NCBI GenBank assembly: GCA_016284115.1
Contig: JAEEOD010000311.1
Location: 1-13,975, forward strand
DNA length: 13,975 nucleotides
Direction of reading: 5' to 3'
Origin: Bacteroidaceae bacterium
GTDB lineage: Bacteria > Bacteroidota > Bacteroidia > Bacteroidales > Bacteroidaceae
Below are positions 1-6,395 of this stretch, one piece after another (position 1 is the stretch's first letter; each line of letters starts with the position of its first letter). Position numbers and translations under genes: made by a program. Under the pieces are notes generated by a model. The model did no database searches and was not told the origin of the DNA. It saw only the letters and a program-made list of their open reading frames with translations.

Positions 1-412
1 CTACTGACATTATATAATATGCCTTTGAATCATATAACCATCCGAAAGGTAAAAGGTGGGCTCCAAAAATTATAGCAATCACCATCACCATCTTGTCGGG
101 AATGGCGGTGTATATCCACATGGCGATAATCAGGTAGAGCATCTGGTTGCACGATAAGATGATACCCAATGATGAAAACGGACTCTCTTTATCACTGAAC
201 TCCACTCCGATAAAACGAGATATCATCCAGGCTATGGGCACTAATGGAGCAGTGCAGCAAAATGTAAGCAAGTTTTTTGTCAAAGGGTCAAGCCTGGTGG
301 CATGAACACAAGTTACCAGTGTCCATATCAACACCGATGCCATAATGAAATGCAGCCCACGACGTTGTTTTCGTGCTGTATCCAATTTCAGTTGCTTGAT
401 AGTATCTTTCAT
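1..412 (-). CDS. DUF7010-like small integral membrane protein (partial, C-terminus beyond window)
   Basis: An open frame runs from the ATG at 412 to the window edge, giving 137 codons with no stop; the gene is cut at its 3' side. The product starts with a basic segment (MKDTIKQLKL, then RKQRR at about residues 14-18). Hydrophobic helices follow at about 22-37, 47-66, 85-103 and 107-125. A GVEFSDKESPFSSLG segment (about 69-83), a short loop (YTAIPDK) and GAHLLPFGWLYDSKAYY (about 117-133) resemble, from memory, the DUF7010 family of small membrane proteins of unknown function, usually somewhat under 200 residues. No enzymatic or transport motif is visible. The start is favoured because the alternative ATG at 416 is followed at once by a stop, and a TAACTTTG -7 box lies about 30 bases upstream. 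It is divergent from putA with a long gap, so a functional link is not implied. Family assignment is moderately sure; function is unknown. Confidence 0.72.
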   Translation of the reverse strand, partial: MKDTIKQLKLDTARKQRRGLHFIMASVLIWTLVTCVHATRLDPLTKNLLTFCCTAPLVPIAWMISRFIGVEFSDKESPFSSLGIILSCNQMLYLIIAMWIYTAIPDKMVMVIAIIFGAHLLPFGWLYDSKAYYIMSV

Positions 413-442
413 GTCATTAAAGGTTTTGACGTAACAATGCAC

Positions 443-450
443 CAAAGTTA
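443..450 (-). promoter_or_regulatory. -7 box (TAACTTTG) of the DUF7010-like gene
   Basis: Read on the minus strand, the sequence is TAACTTTG, a full match to the Bacteroidota TAnnTTTG -7 element. It sits about 30 bases before the ATG at 412. No TTTG is present 19-21 bases further upstream, so the -33 element is weak or absent. Confidence 0.5.
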
Positions 451-782
451 CCTATTTATTTCTTTTTTTATTCCTCGTGAGAGAAAAAATAATTCTTCAT
501 TAGGGATTAATAAGCACTTGTAACATGGGTGGCAAGCTATCACAAAAAAGGACAGAAGACCGAACAACGAACAGTTGAACAGAAAAAAACGGGATATCAT
601 ATCACAGTTTCCTCTCATTTTTGAAACAGAGCAGTTTTTCTATTCTGTCTGCCTATGCTATTATACAAACAAATTACATATTGTTGTTCCATCCGTTGTT
701 TGAGCAACTGCCTTCTTGAACTGACATATTAGATACTATTCTTTATCAATGAATAATGTTGCAAAAAATATAATGTATTTAC

Positions 783-813
783 TTGTTTGTATTGGTTATT
801 CTGCTTATCTTTG
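783..813 (+). promoter_or_regulatory. putA promoter (TTG - 20 nt - TATCTTTG)
   Basis: A TATCTTTG -7 box at 806-813 matches TAnnTTTG, with TTG at 783-785 separated by 20 bases, which is the expected Bacteroidota spacing. A second TTTG at 786-789 is closer than usual. Transcription would start near 820, giving a leader of about 25 nt. No obvious operator or Shine-Dalgarno is seen in the leader. Confidence 0.65.
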
Positions 814-844
814 ACATAAGAATAACCTTAAATAAACTAATACT

Positions 845-3800
845 ATGACCGAACAGAAAATGCCTACTGTCGATGAAGTTTTCTCATGGATGAGAAAGCT
901 GTACGACGAGAGTTACTCGGGATTGACCAAGACCGAGAAGAATGAGCAACACATGTATGGTACGATGGTGACTACGCCCAACGACAAGAAGTTCATGGTG
1001 CGTATGCTTGATGAGACCAGTCAGGTGAGAGATACCCAAAAACTGGCTTTGCGTGTGAAGGAACTGATTGACCAGTACGGAATTCCGAAGTTCCTGGGTA
1101 CGGGCGATCGCCTGCTCTTCAAGATGTACCAAGGCTTTGCCTACAAACCTTTGTTCAACTGGGTGGCTGTACCCATCATCAAGTGGCGATTGCGCAGGGA
1201 TACCAGTCGTGTGATTATCGATGCAGCGCGTCCACACTTGACACAACACTTGGCCACCCGCTTCCAGCAGAATATCGGCCAGAATGTCAACCTCTTGGGT
1301 GAGGTGGTGCTGGGCGATGGTGAGGCCGACAAACGTTACTACTCTTATCTGGAAGCGCTGAAAGAACCAGACATCAACTATATCTCTGTAAAGATTTCGG
1401 GTATCTATGCACAGACCCATGCCTTGAATTACAAAGAGTGCTTTCCTGAACTGATACGCCGTATGTCAGAGCTGTATCAAACGGCCATCGACTATCCTTA
1501 TACCGATGCAGATGGAGTGACTAGACCAAAGTTCATCAACCTGGATATGGAGGAGTACAAGGATGCTCACTTGACCATGAAGTTGTTTAAAGATGTCTTG
1601 TCATTGCCACAATTTAAGAACTATGAAGCAGGTATCGTAGTTCAGTCGTATCTGCCTGATGCCTGGGACTTCCAAAGTGAACTATTGGAGTTTGCCAAGG
1701 CACGTGTGGCTGCTGGAGGTTCCCCCATTAAGATGCGCATCGTGAAGGGTTGTAATCTCGATATGGAAAACATCGTGAGCGACTTGCGCGGCTGGCCAAA
1801 TCCTGTGCGTCCTAACAAGACTGAGGTGGATGCCAACTATCTGCACCTGATTGAGCGTGGCTTGAAGCCAGAGAATGCGAAGGTGTTGCACATTGGTATG
1901 GCATCACACAATCTCTTCACTATCTCTTATGCTTATTTGCTTACCCAAATGTATCAGACACCTAAGGATTGCTTCTGTTTCGAAATGCTGGAGGGCATGG
2001 CCAACCATGTTTGGAGAGCACAGCAAAAGTTGGGCAACCATGTGATTCTTTATACGCCAGTGGTGAAGAAAGAGCACTTCTTGAATGCCATCTCATATTT
2101 GGTACGCCGAATGGATGAAAATACGGCTCCCGACAACTTCCTGACACATTCGTTCTCGTTGAAGCCTGATACCCCGGAGTGGAAGGAGTTGCAGCAGCAG
2201 TTTATCAACGCGTATAATATGAAGGATACCATCACCCATATTCCTACTCGTACGCAGGACCGCAATAAGCCTTATATCGGACAGGAACCTCAGGATGAAA
2301 TGATCAACGAGCCTGATACCGATTTCGACCGCTTCTGCAATCAGCAGTGGGTGGAGAAGATTTTCGATAAGTGGAAATCTACCGGCAAGATGAACTACGA
2401 GAAAGCAGGGTGGGGCGATTGGAAGCCTGGTGATACCCTGCCTACACAGATAGGCGATACGTTAGTGTATAATGATGATAAGGTAAGCTATTTTGACCGT
2501 AGTCAGGATGGTGATGTCATAGTTTGTGAGATGTCTCGTGCCAACAAAGTGCAGGTAGAGCAAATATTGGACATCGCTGAGAAAGATGCCGGTGGATGGA
2601 GGAATACTACCATCGAGGAGCGCCATCGCATTATGTACAAAGCTGCGAATATCATGGGGCAGATGCGTGGCGACCTGATTGGTTCGATGTGTGCCATTAC
2701 GGGCAAGACAGTGGAAGAGGCCGACGTGGAAGTGTCAGAAGGCATCGACTATTGTCGCTTCTACACCACTACGATGAAGAAATATGCTGCTTTGGACGAC
2801 ATTGAGATGAAGGCCAAGGGCACGGTATTAGTTTTGTCACCTTGGAACTTCCCATGCGCTATTCCATGCGGTGGTGTGGTGGCAGCTTTGGCATCTGGCA
2901 ATACCTGTGTATTGAAACCAGCTACTGTTGCTGCTCCTGTGGCTTGGCTCTTCGCCAAGGCGTTCTGGGAAGCAGGCGTTCCTAAGGAGGCGCTGCAGGT
3001 GATTATAGCAGACCGAGAAGCTACTCCTTTGCTCACAACTTCACCAGTTATTAAGCACATTATCCTGACGGGTGGTACTGAGACGGCGCAGAGCATTGCC
3101 CATACTAACCCAACAACACCTCTGTCAGCTGAGACAGGCGGTAAGAACGTGATGATTCTCTCGGCTAAGGGCGATCGCGACCATGCCATCATGAACGCTT
3201 GTCGTTCTGCTTTTGGCAATGCAGGTCAGAAGTGCTCAGCTTGTTCTATCCTGTTGGTTGAGCGCTCGGTATATAAGGATCCTGAGTTTATGGAGAAGCT
3301 CAAGGACTGTGCTTCCTCGCTCAAGGTAGGTGGCGTTTGGAATGCCGGCAATATTGTAGGACCAATGATTACCAACCACAACGAAAAGTTGGAGAAGGCA
3401 TGTGTTTTGGAACCAGGTGAGAAATGGCTTATCGCTCCTGAGTTTGTGGATGAAAAGAAATACATCCTCAAACCTACGGTGAAGATAAATGTAAAGCCAG
3501 ATTCTTATACTTTCCGTACGGAATTATTTGCTCCGTTGTTGGCAGTTACGCCATTCGACACGTTAGAGGAAGCAGTGGACTTGGTGAACAGTCTTGATTA
3601 TGGTTTGACATCAGGCTTGCAGTCGCTCGATGAACAAGAGCAGAAGTATTGGAAGAACCATATCAAGGCAGGTAACCTTTATATTAATAGAGGTATCACT
3701 GGTGCAGTGGTGAACCGTCAGCCATTTGGCGGCATGAAGTTATCCGCTTTTGGTCCTGGATTGAAAGCAGGTGGTCCTAACTATTGTGCTCAATTTATGC

Positions 3801-4324
3801 ATATCACTGACAAGCCAGGCTCTACAACTGATTATAAGCAGTCGTATGCTGAATGGTACGAGAAAGAGTTCAAACACGCACGCAATATCCAGCCTAAGAT
3901 TCGTGGCGAGCAGAATGTGTTCCGCTATCTGCCTGTAGATGGCGGCATGGTACTCCGCTTGTTTGGTGATGAAACACTCGAACAAGTGCAGATGGTGCAG
4001 TTGGCCGCTAAGACAGTAGGCACACAGCTCATGGTGTCAATGGATGCTGCTAACCCATTGTTTGAGCAACTCGAGGGTGAAAAGAAGCAAGAGAATATGG
4101 CCGCTTTCTTGGAGTCCATCAAGAACTATGGGCGTGTGCGTGTGATCTCATCCCGTATGCCAGACGTAGTATGTGAGGCTGCTGCCAACTATGATAAGTA
4201 CATCGCTCATTCGGCTCCAGTAAAGGATGGACGTATCGAATTGGCACTCTATATTCAAGAGCAGTCAATCGCCAATGAGTATCACCGCTACGGCTCTCAA
4301 ATAGAAATTCCCGAGGTAGAGTAA
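845..4324 (+). CDS. putA: Bifunctional proline dehydrogenase / L-glutamate-gamma-semialdehyde dehydrogenase
   Basis: It oxidises proline to P5C with FAD, then the semialdehyde to glutamate with NAD, in one 1159-residue polypeptide. The PRODH barrel is visible at about residues 130-480: DMEEY (234-238), MRIVKGCNLD (297-306), SHN (354-356), FEMLEGM (379-385) and YLVRRMDENTAPDNF (419-433, with the paired Arg that holds the substrate carboxylate). The ALDH part, about 530-990, shows SPWNFP (665-670), KPAT (691-694), GGTETAQ (743-749), SAETGGKN with Glu763, and GNAGQKCSA with catalytic Cys797. INRGITGAVVNRQPFGG (947-963) is a typical P5CDH segment. Unlike Escherichia coli PutA there is no N-terminal ribbon-helix-helix DNA-binding domain, so autorepression is not expected. 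Residues about 1000-1159 form a C-terminal extension without a motif I recognise, possibly a degenerate ALDH-superfamily domain. The gene is monocistronic, with its own promoter and terminator; no putP lies nearby. Confidence 0.95.
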   Translation: MTEQKMPTVDEVFSWMRKLYDESYSGLTKTEKNEQHMYGTMVTTPNDKKFMVRMLDETSQVRDTQKLALRVKELIDQYGIPKFLGTGDRLLFKMYQGFAYKPLFNWVAVPIIKWRLRRDTSRVIIDAARPHLTQHLATRFQQNIGQNVNLLGEVVLGDGEADKRYYSYLEALKEPDINYISVKISGIYAQTHALNYKECFPELIRRMSELYQTAIDYPYTDADGVTRPKFINLDMEEYKDAHLTMKLFKDVLSLPQFKNYEAGIVVQSYLPDAWDFQSELLEFAKARVAAGGSPIKMRIVKGCNLDMENIVSDLRGWPNPVRPNKTEVDANYLHLIERGLKPENAKVLHIGMASHNLFTISYAYLLTQMYQTPKDCFCFEMLEGMANHVWRAQQKLGNHVILYTPVVKKEHFLNAISYLVRRMDENTAPDNFLTHSFSLKPDTPEWKELQQQFINAYNMKDTITHIPTRTQDRNKPYIGQEPQDEMINEPDTDFDRFCNQQWVEKIFDKWKSTGKMNYEKAGWGDWKPGDTLPTQIGDTLVYNDDKVSYFDRSQDGDVIVCEMSRANKVQVEQILDIAEKDAGGWRNTTIEERHRIMYKAANIMGQMRGDLIGSMCAITGKTVEEADVEVSEGIDYCRFYTTTMKKYAALDDIEMKAKGTVLVLSPWNFPCAIPCGGVVAALASGNTCVLKPATVAAPVAWLFAKAFWEAGVPKEALQVIIADREATPLLTTSPVIKHIILTGGTETAQSIAHTNPTTPLSAETGGKNVMILSAKGDRDHAIMNACRSAFGNAGQKCSACSILLVERSVYKDPEFMEKLKDCASSLKVGGVWNAGNIVGPMITNHNEKLEKACVLEPGEKWLIAPEFVDEKKYILKPTVKINVKPDSYTFRTELFAPLLAVTPFDTLEEAVDLVNSLDYGLTSGLQSLDEQEQKYWKNHIKAGNLYINRGITGAVVNRQPFGGMKLSAFGPGLKAGGPNYCAQFMHITDKPGSTTDYKQSYAEWYEKEFKHARNIQPKIRGEQNVFRYLPVDGGMVLRLFGDETLEQVQMVQLAAKTVGTQLMVSMDAANPLFEQLEGEKKQENMAAFLESIKNYGRVRVISSRMPDVVCEAAANYDKYIAHSAPVKDGRIELALYIQEQSIANEYHRYGSQIEIPEVE

Positions 4325-4328
4325 GCAT

Positions 4329-4360
4329 AATAAAGCCCTTGCAATTGCGAGGGCTTTATT
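4329..4360. terminator. Bidirectional intrinsic terminator between putA and the transporter
   Basis: A near-perfect 14-bp stem (left arm 4329-4342, AATAAAGCCCTTGC; right arm 4347-4360) with one wobble pair closes on an AATT tetraloop. It is A-rich on one side and T-rich on the other, so it can act in both directions. It starts 5 bases after the putA stop and lies in the 111-base gap between the two converging genes. Confidence 0.88.
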
Positions 4361-4435
4361 TATTCCTATTACAAATACAATTCAATTTTCGTGCAGATAG
4401 CAGTGCTCTCCATCATTTTTTGAAAAACATTGTAT

Positions 4436-6193
4436 TTATTTTAGCGGTGTCAATGGATAGACAATGCTTATGATAAAGATATTGGCGGCAAGGATGATGA
4501 GGTTCATCAACAAACCGATTCGCATGAAATCGCTGAAGCGGTATCCGCCAGGAGCATATACCAGCATATGGGTAGGAGAACCAATAGGTGTAGCAAAGCT
4601 ACTGCTTACGCTCACCATCAGGGCAACGAGGAAGGGCAATGGGTCATAGCCCAACTTCTCGGCAGAATCCCACATGATGGGGAAGAACATGGCACCCGCT
4701 GCTGTGTTCGAAATAAATTCAGTGAGGAAGGTACCGGCAAAACAGATGGTGGTCATAACAACGAGCGGGTTGGTTCCGCATACGTCAAGAATACCATTGG
4801 CCAACCACTCCGCAATACCTGTCTTTTGTATGGCAAGACCGAGTACGGCACTGCCTGCGAAAATCATTAAGATTTCCCAGTTGATGGCTTTCATGGCCTG
4901 CTCTACATTGCAGCAACGGAAAATGAGCATTCCAGCAGCAGCGAGGAAGGCACACTGAAGTAGCGACATGACATCCAGTGCTGAGAGAACCACCATAGCA
5001 ATCATAATGGCGGTGGAAACAATGGTACCTGAACCAATGTTGGGTACATCCTCGGAATCGAAGAACTGGAGGTTCCTGTCGTTTTCCAAGCTGCTCATAT
5101 TGATATTTGGAGGAAACTCCAAGAGTAATGTGTCGCCTGCCTGCAGTACCACATCGGTAGGAGGTTCGTTAATGCGTTGCCCATGTCGTGCTATAGCCAC
5201 GAAGGTAATGTTGTTTTTCTTCCCGAATTCATTGTTACCCAACCGCGTGCCGATGAGGTTGCTACCGAAGGTGACGAAAGCAGTGCGAAGTTTGCGATTC
5301 TTTTCCAAATCTTTCACAGAGAATACATGGTGGTTGGCACTTACCAGTCCGTGACTCTTCTTCAAATCCAGTATCTCGTCAATCTGTCCTGCGAAGACAA
5401 GGTGGTCGCCCCCCATGATGTATTCATCTTCGCAGACGGGTGACTGCACTTTGTCAAAGTGGTAAATCTCTATCAGACTTCCTCCTTTCACATGAAGCAG
5501 ACCAGCTTCGCCCAGTGTTTGACCAATGAACTTGTTATCCGAAGGGACTTGTAGCTCTACAGTATATTCGCCCGTTGATTCAAAAGCGCTTTCTGGAGCT
5601 TTGCGTTCAGGTAGCAATTTACGCAAGGCGATAATCGACAATATGCCCACAGCAAGGCAGAACAGGCCAGGAATAGTGGTAGTCAGAATGTTCATTTCAT
5701 GACCAGTCTGCTCCTCGTAAAGTCCGCTGATAATTAGGTTTGGCGGCGTACCAATTAAAGTGCAAACGCCACCCATGCCTGATGCATAGCTCAAAGGAAT
5801 AAGCAGTTTGGAAGGAGAAACACCAAGTTTCTTTGCCCACATCTTGACGATGTTGACAAAAAGAGCCACAACGGTGGTGTTGCTGAGGAATGAACTGAGT
5901 ACAGCCACAGGCAGCATCAAGCGTGTCACTGTCTTCGAGTAGCTGTTGGGTTGGCCGAGAAAATGCTTAACTATCCAGTGTAACACACCTGTATTCATGA
6001 GGCCAGCTACCACTACAAACAATACTCCGACGATGATAACAGAAGTGTTGCTGAAACCAGAGAAGGCTTCTGAAGCACTGAGCACACCTGTTACGTAGAG
6101 AATGCCGATGGCACCGAGGAACACTATGTCAGAACGCAGCTTGGTGCATAATAGTATGATAAACATACCCAGCACCGTAGCGATGTAATCCAA
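4436..6193 (-). CDS. DASS/SLC13-family anion transporter with two RCK_C (TrkA-C) domains; 5' end probably frameshifted
   Basis: A sodium-coupled or related anion/dicarboxylate-type inner-membrane carrier. Two hydrophobic halves flank a soluble core. The family's duplicated SNT motifs occur at 104-106 (SFLSNTTVVALF) and 495-497 (FISNTAAGAMFF), with GTPPN (148-152) and GSPTHM (538-543) completing the paired binding-site hairpins. The central 205-365 region contains two RCK_C-like modules (for example GQTLGEAGL and GTRLGNNEF, each leading to a GD-x-L segment at GGDHLVF and AGDTLLLEF). This is the architecture of the YfbS/SAC1-like branch. The substrate cannot be read from sequence; sulfate, other inorganic anions or dicarboxylates are possible. 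The open frame begins only at a TTG at 6193, preceded in frame by a TGA. A better start (ATG at 6231) is out of frame by one base; see the separate entry. The tail converges on the putA terminator. Confidence 0.88.
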   Translation of the reverse strand: MDYIATVLGMFIILLCTKLRSDIVFLGAIGILYVTGVLSASEAFSGFSNTSVIIVGVLFVVVAGLMNTGVLHWIVKHFLGQPNSYSKTVTRLMLPVAVLSSFLSNTTVVALFVNIVKMWAKKLGVSPSKLLIPLSYASGMGGVCTLIGTPPNLIISGLYEEQTGHEMNILTTTIPGLFCLAVGILSIIALRKLLPERKAPESAFESTGEYTVELQVPSDNKFIGQTLGEAGLLHVKGGSLIEIYHFDKVQSPVCEDEYIMGGDHLVFAGQIDEILDLKKSHGLVSANHHVFSVKDLEKNRKLRTAFVTFGSNLIGTRLGNNEFGKKNNITFVAIARHGQRINEPPTDVVLQAGDTLLLEFPPNINMSSLENDRNLQFFDSEDVPNIGSGTIVSTAIMIAMVVLSALDVMSLLQCAFLAAAGMLIFRCCNVEQAMKAINWEILMIFAGSAVLGLAIQKTGIAEWLANGILDVCGTNPLVVMTTICFAGTFLTEFISNTAAGAMFFPIMWDSAEKLGYDPLPFLVALMVSVSSSFATPIGSPTHMLVYAPGGYRFSDFMRIGLLMNLIILAANIFIISIVYPLTPLK

Positions 6194-6231
6194 GCGTCAA
6201 GTCCGAAACCTAAAAACTCGATTGATTCCAT
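6184..6231 (-). other. Out-of-frame 5' end of the transporter gene (ATG start, 16 codons)
   Basis: From the ATG at 6231 the frame reads MESIEFLGFGLDAWIT and then runs out of frame, stopping after 35 codons. Adding a single base after the ACA codon at 6186-6184 would join DAWIT directly to the ATVLGMFIILL helix of the transporter. The -7 box at 6251-6258 lies 19 bases before this ATG, the same short spacing seen for the LytTR and SDR genes here. I infer that this is the true start, separated by a one-base deletion or an assembly error. Confidence 0.65.
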
Positions 6232-6250
6232 ATCTTATTCATCAATTGTG

Positions 6251-6258
6251 CAAAGATA
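6251..6258 (-). promoter_or_regulatory. -7 box (TATCTTTG) of the transporter gene
   Basis: On the minus strand this is a perfect TATCTTTG. A TTTG-like -33 element (6274-6277) is only 15 bases away instead of 19-21, so that half is weak. The position supports initiation at the ATG at 6231 better than at the TTG at 6193. Confidence 0.6.
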
Positions 6259-6299
6259 GTTTATTTTTGAAAGCAAATATAGAATCACACTGAAAAAAG

Positions 6300-6346
6300 A
6301 CTATTTTAATCTACTACGGGAGAACCAGCAATCCTCCCGTAGTAGA
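6300..6346 (-). terminator. Probable terminator of the GH3 gene formed by the repeat
   Basis: In the minus-strand sense, the arm at 6346-6334 pairs over 13 bp with the arm at 6322-6310, with an 11-base loop, and is followed by TTAAAATAGTCTTTTTTC. The T-run begins about 8 bases after the stem, later than ideal, so termination efficiency is uncertain. It lies about 50 bases after the GH3 stop and before the transporter promoter. Confidence 0.5.
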
Positions 6347-6368
6347 TCGCCCGTCCTCCCGTAGTAGA
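6310..6368. repeat. Three copies of a 13-14-bp unit (CTCCCGTAGTAGA), one inverted
   Basis: CCTCCCGTAGTAGA occurs at 6333-6346 and again at 6355-6368, a direct repeat with a 22-bp period. The exact reverse complement of its last 13 bases is at 6310-6322. The inverted copy can pair with either direct copy. In the minus-strand (GH3 transcript) sense, the nearer pairing gives a 13-bp G+C-containing stem with an 11-base loop, followed by a T-rich tail, so it may serve as the GH3 terminator. The third copy is not needed for termination. Confidence 0.85.
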
Positions 6369-6395
6369 CGAAAAATGCTTTTCGGGTTATAAAAA

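Larger units (their letters stand above)
413..844. other. Divergent intergenic region, no gene seen
   Basis: This AT-rich stretch of 432 bases separates the DUF7010-like gene (leftward) from putA (rightward). Apart from the two promoters listed separately, I see no convincing gene, tRNA, riboswitch-like fold or terminator. A 73-codon frame at 302-523 overlaps the minus-strand gene, has a composition unlike a protein, and was rejected. The middle part, about 480-780, has no repeats that I can support. Confidence 0.6.

Noticed and set aside
302..523. 73-codon plus-strand open frame
   Set aside because: It overlaps the better-supported minus-strand membrane protein, has Cys/His-rich, low-complexity composition, and no promoter or recognisable motif.
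884..1420. 178-codon minus-strand open frame inside putA
   Set aside because: It is antisense to the PRODH-containing frame with no start signal or family motif.
2761..3219. 152-codon minus-strand open frame inside putA
   Set aside because: It lies wholly antisense to the ALDH domain, whose motifs are strong; a shadow of biased codon use.
6310..6368. CRISPR array
   Set aside because: Only two direct copies of 14 bp with an 8-bp gap plus an inverted copy; repeat and spacer lengths do not fit a CRISPR and no cas gene is present.
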